Notes under the pieces: generated by a model
What the model saw: the letters and a program-made list of their open reading frames with translations, nothing else
Database searches by the model: none
What the model was told of the DNA's origin: nothing
In this document: positions 1 through 7,527 of the stretch, one piece after another
Layout: each line of letters starts with the position of its first letter
Position numbering within the stretch: the first letter of the stretch is position 1
Program-made: the position numbers and the translations under genes
Assembly: GCA_047972995.1 (NCBI GenBank)
Contig: JBKEBD010000039.1
Coordinates: 1-29,904 of the forward strand
Length of the DNA: 29,904 nt
Direction of reading: 5' to 3'
Source: JBKEDC01 sp047972995
Lineage (GTDB): Bacteria; Bacteroidota; Bacteroidia; Bacteroidales; Prolixibacteraceae

Positions 1-159
1 CGCAGCTCTAGAAGCGTCTTCTTGTACTGAGTGTTCCTCTTGCTCTGCTTCGAATTTGTTAATCCAATAGCGAAATTGACGAAGGACGATGTGATTCTCT
101 CGGCAATATTGAGTATGATTCATACCTCTTCTCTGCCATGCCTTGTAATGCTTGTGCAT
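1..159 (-). CDS. tnpA: IS66 accessory protein TnpA, N-terminal part (runs off left edge)
   Basis: The first 53 codons of a small helix-turn-helix protein of the kind encoded first in IS66-family elements. The visible protein begins MHKHYKAWQRRGMNH and contains TQYCRENHI followed by RQFRYWINKF. This is the usual TnpA layout: a YCRE/FCRE helix, then an F-x-Y-W helix. The reading frame stays open further upstream, beyond the element end, but the ATG at 159 is the first ATG inside the element and has AGGA a few bases before it. TnpA is needed together with TnpB and the TnpC transposase for IS66 movement; its exact role is not settled. Function is inferred from motif resemblance and from the position next to the terminal repeat. 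The C-terminus, tnpB and tnpC lie outside the window. Confidence 0.75.
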   Translation of the reverse strand, partial: MHKHYKAWQRRGMNHTQYCRENHIVLRQFRYWINKFEAEQEEHSVQEDASRAA

Positions 160-229
160 CCATTCCTGTTGGCGGAGTTCTATTTGTTTAATGACCGCAA
201 AGTAAGGAGGCTTAATGAAGATGGTAAAG

Positions 230-251
230 ATGTACTTGCTCGGAGGGATAC
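230..251. repeat. IS66-like terminal inverted repeat (left copy)
   Basis: Twenty-two bases are identical, in inverted sense, to 29665-29686. On the minus strand it begins GTATCCCTCC and ends AAGTACAT. Base 251 is the outer edge. Beyond the 22 bases the two ends diverge. Confidence 0.8.
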
Positions 252-361
252 GATTGCAACTCATAGTAGAACCAGAACCCTACTACAACTTAGCCACCGA
301 AATAGCCATGATTATAAACCGTGCCAACCAAACCAAAAAAGAACGAGCAGCCAAAAAATGA
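252..361 (+). pseudogene. 3' remnant of an unrecognised gene cut by the IS
   Basis: Directly outside the IS end one frame stays open and reads LQLIVEPEPYYNLATEIA, then MIINRANQTKKERAAKK, then a stop at 359-361. The composition looks like a real, charged C-terminus rather than chance. The stop overlaps an ATG (ATGA), as in coupled operon genes, and a strong terminator lies just downstream at 483-528, so this was probably the end of a transcription unit. The upstream part of the gene is lost to the IS66-like insertion or lies on its other side. I do not recognise the family. The longer plus-strand frame starting at base 31 crosses the IS and is an artefact. Confidence 0.5.
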
Positions 362-459
362 AGAAGAAACACAAGACTAAACGTTTCTACACCAAAGCGA
401 GTGAAGAAGGCAATAATCCGCTAACATTCACCAACACAGGAACGATAGTAGAAAAATAA
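358..459 (+). CDS. Small basic hypothetical protein (33 aa)
   Basis: A 33-codon frame starts at an ATG that overlaps the stop of the preceding remnant (ATGA, 358-361). It begins MKKKHKTKRFYTKASEEG and ends TIVEK. The N-terminus is strongly basic; there is no signal peptide, membrane segment or motif that I recognise. The 4-base overlap and the terminator 24 bases downstream suggest that it was the last gene of a small operon now truncated by the IS. It could equally be a non-coding tail; at this length, coding cannot be shown from sequence alone. Confidence 0.35.
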   Translation: MKKKHKTKRFYTKASEEGNNPLTFTNTGTIVEK

Positions 460-482
460 GATTTGAATAAAGCTAATTGTCT

Positions 483-528
483 GAAAGTAGTGCCGCTAGA
501 AATAGCACGCTCTACTTTCTTTTTTTTT
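483..528 (+). terminator. Rho-independent terminator
   Basis: GAAAGTAG (483-490) pairs with CTACTTTC (512-519), with an additional GTGC/GCAC pairing inside the loop, followed by a run of nine T (520-528). It ends the small operon truncated by the IS. The T-run runs straight into the promoter box of the next gene. Confidence 0.75.
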
Positions 529-535
529 ACCTTTG
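528..535 (+). promoter_or_regulatory. Bacteroidetes -7 box for the M13 peptidase gene
   Basis: TACCTTTG matches the TAnnTTTG -7 consensus and lies 34 bases before the chosen ATG at 570. It falls inside the longer open frame, which supports the downstream start. No clear -33 TTTG is visible. Confidence 0.6.
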
Positions 536-569
536 TTGCTCGAAAATTTCAAATAAAGATTTAAAAAAC

Positions 570-2609
570 ATGAAACAAGATTGGAAAAAAGTGAGCCTTA
601 TGCTCCTAGCAACCTCTATGGTGGCGTGCAGTACTCCGCCCCAAAGAACACCCGATTTAAACCTTGCCGACATGGACAAATCGGTAGCTCCTGGCGTCGA
701 CTTCGATGAATATGCCAACGGCGGTTGGAAGAAAAATAACCCAATTCCCGACGAAAAAAGTCGCTACGGTTCGTTCGATAAACTAGCCGACCAAGCCGAC
801 CTGCAACTCAAAGAAATATTCACCGAATTAGACCAAAAAGAATACCCCGCAGGATCAATAGAAAAGAAAATATCAGACTTCTACAAAGCTGGAATGGACA
901 CCGCAGCCATTGATGCCGCAGGAATGACAACCGTGGCAGAAAAATTGGAAGAGGTGGCTGCCCTTACCTCAAAAGCCGAAATTATGCCGCTCATGGGGCA
1001 ATGGGAAAACACCTACGACAACCCATTTTTTTACGTAGGCACAGGCGCCGATCTTAAGAACTCGGAAATGCAAGTGCTTTATGTCAGTCAAGCAGGAATT
1101 AGTATGCCCGACCGCGACTACTACCTCAAAACCGATGAAGCATCGAAAGAAATTCAAGCCAAATATCGCCAATTCGTGGCAGGCATCTTTCAACTAGCAG
1201 GCGATGATGCTGAGCTAGCACAAACAAAGGCAGAAACGATATACAACATTGAATATCAGATTGCTGAATTTCAAATGAGTATGCTCGACCGTCGCGACCC
1301 ATTTAAAATATACAACAAAATGGACTTGAAAACACTAAGCCAAATTGCGCCAAAGCTCGACTTAGATGTCTTCTTTCAAAATGCACGCCTCACCAAAGCA
1401 AACGAATTCATCGTTTCACAACCCGACTTCTTCAAGCAGCTTGACTTGTTGATTCAAAAGGAATCTTTAGCCAATTGGAAAACCTATCTGAGCTATAACG
1501 CCATGAGCAGTCTCACCAGCTACGGACCACAAGCATGGGGCGAACTCAGCTTCGAGTTCTACGGCAAAACACTTCAAGGACAACAAGCACAACGCCCACG
1601 CTGGAAACGCATTCAATCAGCCACAAGCCGCCATTTAGGCGAGGGGATAGGGCAGATTTACGTCAGCAAATTCTTCCCCGAAGAAGCTAAAACACGCATG
1701 GTCGGACTAGTAGAAAACCTCCGCACTTCGCTAGGAAACCGAATTCAACAACTCGACTGGATGAGCGATGCCACTAAAGAAAAAGCCATAACAAAGCTAA
1801 GCTCCATCAACGTAAAAGTAGGGTATCCCGATGAGTGGAAAGACTATTCAGCCCTAGAAATTACAGCCGATTCATACGCCCAAAACATGGAAAGCGTGGC
1901 AAGATTCAACTACAACAGAATGCTTAGCAAAATCAACCAACCAGTAAACAAAAAAGAATGGCACATGACACCACAAACCGTGAACGCCTATTACAGCCCA
2001 ACATCCAACGAAATTGTTTTCCCTGCTGCTATTCTTCAACCTCCGTTCTTCTATATGCACGGCGATGATGCTATCAACTACGGCGGTATCGGCGTAGTTA
2101 TTGGTCATGAAATCACCCACGGATTCGACGACCGAGGTCGCCTCTACGATGAAAAAGGAAACCTCAATGAATGGTGGACAGCCGAAGATGCTGAAAAATT
2201 CACTGCCAAAGCCGACATCCTAGCGAAACAATTCGACAGCTTCGTGGTGGCGGTGCAAGGAAACGACACCATCTTCGCTAATGGTGAACTCTCGCTTGGC
2301 GAAAACATTGCCGACCTCGGCGGTTTGTACATCTCTTATGATGCAGTGAACCTTGCACTCACTGGCAACGAACCCCTAATCGATGGATTCACCCCTGCGC
2401 AAAGATTCTATTTGGCTTACGCCAAACTATGGGCGCAAAATATCCGCGAGGAAGAGAAAATCCGCCTAACAAACATCGACGTACACTCCCTCGGTCGCTT
2501 CCGCATCAACGGAGCATTAAGCAACATCCCATCATTCTACAATGCCTTCGGCATAAAAGAAGGCGATGCCATGTGGCTTCCCGAAGAAAAACGTGCGTTA
2601 ATTTGGTAA
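570..2609 (+). CDS. M13 family zinc metalloendopeptidase, lipoprotein (PepO-like)
   Basis: A neprilysin/PepO-type endopeptidase that cleaves oligopeptides, predicted to be a lipoprotein outside the cytoplasm. From the ATG at 570 it has 679 residues, normal for the family. The N-terminus MKQDWKKVSLMLLATSMVAC is a short lipoprotein signal peptide with a lipobox ending in Cys20. The peptidase_M13_N region follows. The catalytic domain has NAYY at 472-475, the zinc motif HEITH at 513-517 and GENIAD with the third zinc ligand Glu578. The longer frame from 477 is rejected because it runs through a terminator T-run and a promoter box and would bury the signal peptide. It has its own promoter and is followed after 83 bases by a second secreted peptidase. 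Coding-strand composition is C-rich compared with genes in the right half of the window. Confidence 0.95.
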   Translation: MKQDWKKVSLMLLATSMVACSTPPQRTPDLNLADMDKSVAPGVDFDEYANGGWKKNNPIPDEKSRYGSFDKLADQADLQLKEIFTELDQKEYPAGSIEKKISDFYKAGMDTAAIDAAGMTTVAEKLEEVAALTSKAEIMPLMGQWENTYDNPFFYVGTGADLKNSEMQVLYVSQAGISMPDRDYYLKTDEASKEIQAKYRQFVAGIFQLAGDDAELAQTKAETIYNIEYQIAEFQMSMLDRRDPFKIYNKMDLKTLSQIAPKLDLDVFFQNARLTKANEFIVSQPDFFKQLDLLIQKESLANWKTYLSYNAMSSLTSYGPQAWGELSFEFYGKTLQGQQAQRPRWKRIQSATSRHLGEGIGQIYVSKFFPEEAKTRMVGLVENLRTSLGNRIQQLDWMSDATKEKAITKLSSINVKVGYPDEWKDYSALEITADSYAQNMESVARFNYNRMLSKINQPVNKKEWHMTPQTVNAYYSPTSNEIVFPAAILQPPFFYMHGDDAINYGGIGVVIGHEITHGFDDRGRLYDEKGNLNEWWTAEDAEKFTAKADILAKQFDSFVVAVQGNDTIFANGELSLGENIADLGGLYISYDAVNLALTGNEPLIDGFTPAQRFYLAYAKLWAQNIREEEKIRLTNIDVHSLGRFRINGALSNIPSFYNAFGIKEGDAMWLPEEKRALIW

Positions 2610-2641
2610 TAAAACCCCAGGAAAAAATAATACCTTAGAAT

Positions 2642-2678
2642 GCCCTCTCCACCTCTCATTAGGAGAACAGGAGGGGGC
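2642..2678 (+). other. GC-rich hairpin between two peptidase genes
   Basis: GCCCTCTCC (2642-2650) pairs with GGAGGGGGC (2670-2678) through one G-T wobble, and TCTC/GAGA pairs inside the loop. No T-run follows, so it is not a standard terminator. It could stabilise mRNA ends or be a REP-like element. Confidence 0.55.
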
Positions 2679-2692
2679 TAAATAATTAATAT

Positions 2693-4366
2693 ATGAAACA
2701 AAAATTAAACCTAATCATCCTAGCTCTGTTCCTCCTGCTACACCAAGAAGCCTCAGCCTGCACCAATTTTTTGGTAACCAAAGGAGCATCAAAAGACGGG
2801 TCAACCCTAATTACCTATGCCGCCGATTCACACGGACTATATGGCGAACTCTACTTTCAACCAGCAGCCAACCACTCACCCGGAACCATGCGCAAAGTCT
2901 ATGAGTGGGACACCGGAAAATACCTCGGAGAAATTCCCGAAGTAGCACATACCTATAGCGTAATAGGTAACATGAACGAACACCAACTAGCCATTGCCGA
3001 AACCACCTTTGGCGGACGAAAAGAACTAAGCACCCAAGAAGGCGCAATATTAGACTACGGAAGCCTAATATACATCACACTACAACGCGCCAAAACAGCA
3101 CGCCAAGCCATCGAAATCATGACCCAACTAGTGAGCAACTACGGCTACTACAGCTCAGGCGAATCATTCTCACTTTCCGACAAAAACGAAGTGTGGATTA
3201 TGGAAATGATCGGCAAAGGCGAAGGCGAAAAAGGAGCCGTGTGGGTAGCACGTCGAGTGCCAGAAGGCTACGTGTCAGGGCACGCCAACCAAGCACGCAT
3301 AACCACCATATCATGGAACGACAGCGAAAACTGCCTCTATTCCGACGACGTAATGAGCTTTGCACAAACCAAAGGCTGGTACGAAGGAAATAAAAAAGAA
3401 TTCAGCTTCTCCGATACCTATGCACCCGTCGATTTTGGAGCAGCTCGCTTCTGCGATGCACGCATTTATGCTGGGTTCAACAAAATAAAATCGGGCATGA
3501 AGACCTACGAAGCCTACGCCGAAGGAAAAGTAACCTATGGCAAACACAACTACGCCACCAACCGCTTACCCCTTTGGGTGAAACCTGATGAAAAACTAAG
3601 CCTAAAAGACGTAATGGAACTCATGCGCGACCACTACGAAGGTACATCATTAGACATGACAAAAGACATCGGTGCCGGTCCATATCAATTACCCTACAGA
3701 TGGCGAAACATGACATGGGAAGTCGATTCCGTTGCATACTGCCACGAACGAGCCACATCAACCCAACAAACAGCCTTCTCCTTCGTGTCGCAATCGCGCG
3801 ATTGGCTGCCCGATGCCATTGGAGGAATACTCTGGTTTGGGGTAGACGACACCTACAGCACCTGCTACGCACCCATGTATTCTTCCATAACCCAAACCCC
3901 CGAATGCTTCCGTGTAGGCAATGGCGATATGCTTACCTATTCGCCCACAGCCGCATTCTGGACATTCACCAAAGTATCAAACTTCGCCTACCTTCGCTAT
4001 GCACCCATGATTAAAGATGTGCAAGCCAAACAAGCCGAAATAGAAGGAAAATTCATCGACTTTACACCAGCCATCGACCTCGCAGCACAAAAATTATACA
4101 ACGAAAAAGGCGAACAAAAAGCCCGCGAATTCCTAACCACCTATTCCGTGAACGAAGCCAATAACATGACCGCACAATGGGAACAACTCTTCCAATACCT
4201 ACTAATAAAGTACATGGATGGCAACGTAAAAAAAGAAGAAAACGGACAATTCTTGCGCACCGAAACAGGCTATGCAGCCTATCCTGACTTCCCTGGATAC
4301 CCCCAATGGTGGCTTAAAACCATTGCAGAATCAACAGGCGATAAATTAAAGGTAATAGGAGAGTAA
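2693..4366 (+). CDS. Secreted C69 family dipeptidase
   Basis: A cysteine dipeptidase of the PepD/U34 (C69) family, an Ntn-hydrolase that cleaves dipeptides. The protein has 557 residues. MKQKLNLIILALFLLLHQEA is a hydrophobic signal-type leader ending ASA just before Cys23. In this family that Cys becomes the N-terminal nucleophile after the leader is removed, and the following TNFLVTKGASKDGS matches the conserved C-T-x-x-x-x-x-K-x-A-S-x-D-G-S start of the mature enzyme. The active-site region is complete and I see no frameshift. It lies downstream of the M13 peptidase in the same direction, which suggests shared use in periplasmic peptide breakdown; whether they are co-transcribed is uncertain because of the hairpin between them. 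Substrate range is unknown. Confidence 0.93.
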   Translation: MKQKLNLIILALFLLLHQEASACTNFLVTKGASKDGSTLITYAADSHGLYGELYFQPAANHSPGTMRKVYEWDTGKYLGEIPEVAHTYSVIGNMNEHQLAIAETTFGGRKELSTQEGAILDYGSLIYITLQRAKTARQAIEIMTQLVSNYGYYSSGESFSLSDKNEVWIMEMIGKGEGEKGAVWVARRVPEGYVSGHANQARITTISWNDSENCLYSDDVMSFAQTKGWYEGNKKEFSFSDTYAPVDFGAARFCDARIYAGFNKIKSGMKTYEAYAEGKVTYGKHNYATNRLPLWVKPDEKLSLKDVMELMRDHYEGTSLDMTKDIGAGPYQLPYRWRNMTWEVDSVAYCHERATSTQQTAFSFVSQSRDWLPDAIGGILWFGVDDTYSTCYAPMYSSITQTPECFRVGNGDMLTYSPTAAFWTFTKVSNFAYLRYAPMIKDVQAKQAEIEGKFIDFTPAIDLAAQKLYNEKGEQKAREFLTTYSVNEANNMTAQWEQLFQYLLIKYMDGNVKKEENGQFLRTETGYAAYPDFPGYPQWWLKTIAESTGDKLKVIGE

Positions 4367-4453
4367 CAACACCGAAAAAAAAATTTTTAAAACAAAAAGT
4401 ACATTTAATTGATACTTTAACGTCGATAAATTTCATAAAAAGCATATAATTAT

Positions 4454-4461
4454 TACTTTTG
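4454..4461 (+). promoter_or_regulatory. Bacteroidetes -7 box upstream of TPR protein gene
   Basis: TACTTTTG fits TAnnTTTG and lies 43 bases before the ATG at 4505, in an AT-rich 138-base gap. No good -33 match at the expected spacing. Confidence 0.5.
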
Positions 4462-4504
4462 ACCGAACCAAAAAAATAACAATAAGATTAAACTCGAATA
4501 CAAT

Positions 4505-5341
4505 ATGACAAACATGAAAAAATTAATGTTAGGATTGGCCCTTTCATTGGGTAGTGTAGCAGTTTTTGCTCAAGATGGTGGAATTGATTGTTACAACAAA
4601 GGTGTAGAAGCGTTAAACACCAAAGATTATGCCACAGCTTATCAAATGTTTAATAAAGCCTTGTCAAACCCCGGCGACATGGAAATACAAGCCGATTATT
4701 ATTACTACGCAGCCATGGCAGCAGAGCAATCAAGCCACTTCGATGCCGCAGTAAAATACTACGACAAAGCCATTAAAGCAGGATCAAACGTAAGTAACTC
4801 AACAGAAGGTAAAGCACGCTCACTAGTTGCACTAGGAAAATATGACGAAGCAGTGGCTGCCGATGCTGCCAACGCAGGAAAATGGGCATACAACGCTGCC
4901 GGAACAGCTTACAAAGCTAAAGACTACGCCAATGCAGCAAAATATTTCGAAATAGCAGAAGCAAAAGCTTACAAAGGCGACACCTCAGCTTCATATGAAT
5001 ACAACGCCCTAGTTAAATTGGGTAAAGCCGATGAAGCCCTGGCAAAGCTAAAAAGCGCAGCAGCAAAATATCCTAACACAAAAGTTAGCGAAAAATATGC
5101 TAGCATCATCTACAAAGATGGAGTAAAAGCCTACAAAAAAGGCGCAAGCATCCTTACCGATGCCAATAATGCCGTAAACGCAGGCACATACACAACAGAA
5201 GATGCAGCTTATAAAACAGCAGTTTCAAAATCAGCAGCAAAAATGAAAGAAGCAGTAGCCATCTTCGAAGTAGTACTTTCAATAGATGCTACCAACGCAA
5301 ACGCAAAAAAATACATGGAAGCTTGTAAAGCAGCAATTTAA
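4505..5341 (+). CDS. Exported tetratricopeptide-repeat protein
   Basis: A 278-residue protein with an N-terminal signal peptide (MKKLMLGLALSLGSVAVFA, cut before QDGG) and TPR-like helical repeats. These include YNKGVEALNTKDYATAYQMF, YYYYAAMAAEQSSHFDAAVKYY and AGTAYKAKDYANAAKYF. The A-G-x-A-x-x-x-x-x-x-Y-x-x-A spacing is typical of TPRs. It is probably a periplasmic or outer-membrane-associated scaffold; no enzymatic motif is present. Two starts are possible, at 4505 (MTNMKK) or 4514 (MKK); the second gives the more classical signal peptide. Residues are rich in Ala and Lys. A strong terminator follows directly, so it seems to be transcribed alone. The partner is unknown. Confidence 0.85.
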   Translation: MTNMKKLMLGLALSLGSVAVFAQDGGIDCYNKGVEALNTKDYATAYQMFNKALSNPGDMEIQADYYYYAAMAAEQSSHFDAAVKYYDKAIKAGSNVSNSTEGKARSLVALGKYDEAVAADAANAGKWAYNAAGTAYKAKDYANAAKYFEIAEAKAYKGDTSASYEYNALVKLGKADEALAKLKSAAAKYPNTKVSEKYASIIYKDGVKAYKKGASILTDANNAVNAGTYTTEDAAYKTAVSKSAAKMKEAVAIFEVVLSIDATNANAKKYMEACKAAI

Positions 5342-5358
5342 TGAGCTAACAGCTTAAA

Positions 5359-5402
5359 ACAAGAAAAAGGCGAGCCGAATACGACTCGCCTTTTTTCTTG
5401 TT
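5359..5402 (+). terminator. Strong rho-independent terminator (bidirectional shape)
   Basis: GGCGAG (5369-5374) pairs with CTCGCC (5385-5390), extended by A-run/T-run pairing on both sides (AACAAGAAAAA with TTTTTTCTTGTT). It ends the TPR gene. Confidence 0.9.
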
Positions 5403-5415
5403 CTCAATAATTGAC

Positions 5416-5423
5416 CACCTTTG
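5416..5423 (+). promoter_or_regulatory. Possible -7 box for the phosphoesterase gene
   Basis: CACCTTTG matches TAnnTTTG at all but the first base, 58 bases before the ATG at 5482 and just past the terminator. Weak evidence. Confidence 0.35.
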
Positions 5424-5481
5424 CATTCAAGCCGAATAGTACCCAACCCAACACACAAGGCATTTCACCCCAAAGAAGACA

Positions 5482-5994
5482 ATGAAAAAAATAGGATTAC
5501 TTTCAGACACCCACGGCATGATGAGCCCTAGGGTTTATCGCTTCTTCGATGATGTTGATGAAATCTGGCACGCCGGGGACATTGGCACTCCCGAACTAGC
5601 CGATGAGCTCGCAGCATTCAAACCACTACGAGCAGTTTACGGCAATATCGATGGACACGTACTCCGACAAATGTTTCCCGAAAACCTACGTTTCGACTGC
5701 GAAAAAGTAGATGTGCTCATAACACACATAGGAGGATATCCTGGACGATATGAGCCAAGAATGAGAAAATATTTACAAGAAGCGCCACCAAAACTTTTAA
5801 TTTGTGGGCATTCGCATATATTAAAGGTAGTTTTCGACAAACGATTGAATTTGCTTCACATCAACCCGGGAGCTGCAGGAAACAAAGGCTACCATAAAGT
5901 ATGCACTGCCATTCGTTTCGAAATAGATGGAACAGAAATCAAGAATCTTGAACTACTAGAATTCGAGCGAACCAAGTTTCATTCCACTACATAA
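5482..5994 (+). CDS. YfcE/MJ0936-type metallophosphoesterase
   Basis: A 170-residue calcineurin-like phosphodiesterase of the small YfcE group, cytoplasmic, usually binding two metal ions. All family motifs are visible: SDTHG with Asp9 and His11, HAGDIG with Asp33, GNID with Asn55, THIGG with His82, and GHSH with His110 and His112. It ends NPGAAGNKGYHK, also typical for the group. Family members hydrolyse phosphodiester bonds in test substrates, but the natural substrate is generally unknown. It sits alone between two terminators and converges on rnpB. Start at 5482 puts the first motif nine residues in, as expected. Confidence 0.92.
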   Translation: MKKIGLLSDTHGMMSPRVYRFFDDVDEIWHAGDIGTPELADELAAFKPLRAVYGNIDGHVLRQMFPENLRFDCEKVDVLITHIGGYPGRYEPRMRKYLQEAPPKLLICGHSHILKVVFDKRLNLLHINPGAAGNKGYHKVCTAIRFEIDGTEIKNLELLEFERTKFHSTT

Positions 5995-5998
5995 AACA

Positions 5999-6034
5999 AA
6001 TTCCTTTTAGTTATAAGCATAACTAAAAGGAATT
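5999..6034 (-). terminator. Long hairpin between phosphoesterase gene and rnpB
   Basis: A perfect 16-bp stem (5999-6014 with 6019-6034) with a 4-base loop. On the minus strand it follows rnpB and is followed by TTGTTTTA; on the plus strand it follows the phosphoesterase stop by four bases. It probably serves both converging transcripts. Confidence 0.7.
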
Positions 6035-6040
6035 AAAAAA

Positions 6041-6416
6041 CGCAAACCGATAAGCCGGGTTCTGTTCTCTCCAACAGAGAGCCCCCATCATTTATCTACG
6101 CGCAATATCACTATTGTGCTCTAGCAACCTACCCCTCGTGACATATATACAGGACGAGCAGCCCTGCTGATACCCGAAAGCATCAACCACGATATACATG
6201 GTCTTGCAACCTGTGTACGCACAGCTCTCAAAGTCACCTTTGAAACTGGTGGGCTCTTACTCCACCTTCTCACCCTTACCAAAAGCTAGCCTCTGGCGGT
6301 TATTTTCTTCTACGTTTGCAATAAGCTTTCGCCCATCTTCCCGTTAGGAAGCACAGTGCTCTGCGTTGCCCGGACTTTCCTCTCCTCCTTACAGAGCAGC
6401 GATAGGGTGGTTTGCG
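6041..6416 (-). ncRNA. rnpB: RNase P RNA (bacterial type A)
   Basis: The catalytic RNA of RNase P, which removes 5' leaders from tRNA precursors. On the minus strand it contains the conserved GGAGAGGAAAGTCCGGGC near the 5' end and AGAACCCGGCTTATCGG near the 3' end. The two ends pair as helix P1: CGCAAACC at the 5' end (from 6416) with GGTTTGCG at the 3' end (to 6041). This fixes the boundaries to within a few bases. Length is about 376 nt, normal for type A. A -7-like box lies just upstream and a long hairpin just downstream. The open reading frames over it are spurious. Confidence 0.96.
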
Positions 6417-6419
6417 CTG

Positions 6420-6427
6420 CGAAGATA
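6420..6427 (-). promoter_or_regulatory. Probable -7 box of rnpB
   Basis: On the minus strand TATCTTCG is one base off TAnnTTTG and ends four bases before the inferred RNA 5' end, which is the expected place. No -33 match seen. Confidence 0.45.
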
Positions 6428-6502
6428 AGCTTTTCTTTAGCTTTACGAGATTAATAGCATAGAAAATGTAAATTAAAAATTCCCCAAATAACTTTAAAAG
6501 TC

Positions 6503-6510
6503 TATATTTG
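6503..6510 (+). promoter_or_regulatory. Orphan -7 box on plus strand between rnpB and radical SAM gene
   Basis: TATATTTG followed by CA is an exact match to TAnnTTTG in its commonest Bacteroidetes form, but no plus-strand gene follows. A hairpin with a T-run lies about 35-60 bases downstream, so a very short RNA could be made. It may be chance in AT-rich DNA. Confidence 0.3.
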
Positions 6511-6537
6511 CATCGCATTATTGCAAAACAAATTAAA

Positions 6538-6570
6538 TAAAAAAAGAGTGCTATAAGCACTCTTTTTTAT
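6538..6570 (-). terminator. Terminator of the radical SAM gene
   Basis: AGAGTGCT (6545-6552) pairs with AGCACTCT (6556-6563), flanked by A and T runs on both strands, so it can work in either direction. It lies 12 bases beyond the stop of the minus-strand gene. Confidence 0.85.
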
Positions 6571-6581
6571 TTAATAACGGT

Positions 6582-7523
6582 TCATTGTTCAAATAATCGC
6601 CCCTGCCAAGTATTGCGTGCTTGCAATTTCTTTTCAAGTTTGGCTACAAACTCAAAGTTTTTAATTCCCCATTGTGGAGCAATAAGCATATCTTTAGGCG
6701 ATTGGCTGATAAATCGTTCAATAATGATATTAGGATTTAACAATTCCAAATAATCGACACAAAGCTCTAAATAATCCTCTAAAGAAAACAAATTAAACTC
6801 ACTCGGATTATGAGCATAATCCTTTGCCAACTGCGTGTTTCGGTGAATTTGCAACTGGTGTAGCTTAATATTTTCCACCGGAATCTTTGAAATCTCTCGG
6901 GCTTGGTGCAGAAAATCAGCTCTTGTTTCGCCCGGTAAACCCAAAATAAGATGCCCACAATTATGAATACCACGTTTGCTCGTTTCCTCAATAGCACGCA
7001 CAGCTTCGGCATAGCTATGCCCTCTATTAATACGTTGAAGAGTGCTATCATTAATCGACTCAATGCCAAACTCTACCATAATGTAATATTGCTGCGCCAA
7101 TTCGGTTAGATAATCAAGCACATCAGGAGGTAAGCAATCCGGACGAGTGCCAATCACCAAACCAATGATTTTCTCCTGCTTCAAGGCTTCCTCATACTTC
7201 GTTTTCAGCTCTTGCACCGAGGCATAAGTGTTGGTATAAGCTTGAAAATAACCTAAGAATTGCATCGATTGATATTTCTTAGCAAAAAAGTTAATACCTT
7301 TTTCCACCTGTTCCGTAATGCTTTCTTCAATTCGGCAATAACCTGGCTTAAACGTTTTATTGTTGCAATAAGCACAGCCCTTAGTGGCTAATTTTCCATC
7401 GCGATTAGGACAAGTAAAGCCTGCGTCAATTGAAACTTTTTGCACACGCTCACCCTGAAACATTTTCTTGAAATGAGTGGGGAAGTCGTTGTATCGGCGA
7501 TTGTGATTCCAAGGATAATTCAT
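6582..7523 (-). CDS. TIGR01212/YhcC-type radical SAM protein
   Basis: A radical SAM enzyme of unknown reaction, related to E. coli YhcC. From the ATG at 7523 it has 313 residues. It begins MNYPWNHNRRYNDFPTHFKK, followed by SIDAGFTCPNRDG and KGCAYCNN. The cysteines are Cys38, Cys50 and Cys53, a long first gap typical of this family rather than the CxxxCxxC of most radical SAM proteins. LILGLPGETRADFL and QLQIHRNTQLAKDY match later family blocks. The frame is open nine codons further upstream, but a promoter box covers that stretch and the family begins at this Met. It has its own promoter and terminator, so it is a single-gene unit. The transcript may be leaderless. Confidence 0.9.
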   Translation of the reverse strand: MNYPWNHNRRYNDFPTHFKKMFQGERVQKVSIDAGFTCPNRDGKLATKGCAYCNNKTFKPGYCRIEESITEQVEKGINFFAKKYQSMQFLGYFQAYTNTYASVQELKTKYEEALKQEKIIGLVIGTRPDCLPPDVLDYLTELAQQYYIMVEFGIESINDSTLQRINRGHSYAEAVRAIEETSKRGIHNCGHLILGLPGETRADFLHQAREISKIPVENIKLHQLQIHRNTQLAKDYAHNPSEFNLFSLEDYLELCVDYLELLNPNIIIERFISQSPKDMLIAPQWGIKNFEFVAKLEKKLQARNTWQGRLFEQ

Positions 7524-7527
7524 GCCG

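Larger units (their letters stand above)
1..251 (-). mobile_element. IS66-family insertion sequence, partial (tnpA-side end)
   Basis: This is the upstream end of an IS66-like element that runs leftward off the window. Its outer boundary is taken as base 251, where a 22-bp sequence beginning GTATCCCTCCGAGCAAG (minus strand) starts. The same 22 bases occur in inverted sense at the element end near 29665. IS66-family ends usually begin GTA, and the family uses tnpA-tnpB-tnpC order, which fits the tnpA start found inside. The 8 bases outside (252-259, gattgcaa) differ from those outside the right-hand copy, so these are two separate insertions or a rearranged pair. The element interrupts the gene whose 3' end lies at 252-361. 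Confidence 0.8.

Noticed and set aside
31..459. A 142-codon plus-strand open frame at the left edge
   Set aside because: It crosses the IS terminal repeat and runs antisense to tnpA. Only the last 33 codons, from the ATG at 358, could be genuine.
477..569. Upstream extension of the M13 peptidase
   Set aside because: It is read through a terminator and a promoter box and would place 31 residues before an obvious lipoprotein signal peptide.
6300..6560. Minus-strand open frame of 86 codons
   Set aside because: It lies over the 5' part of rnpB and its promoter; the RNA gene explains the sequence.
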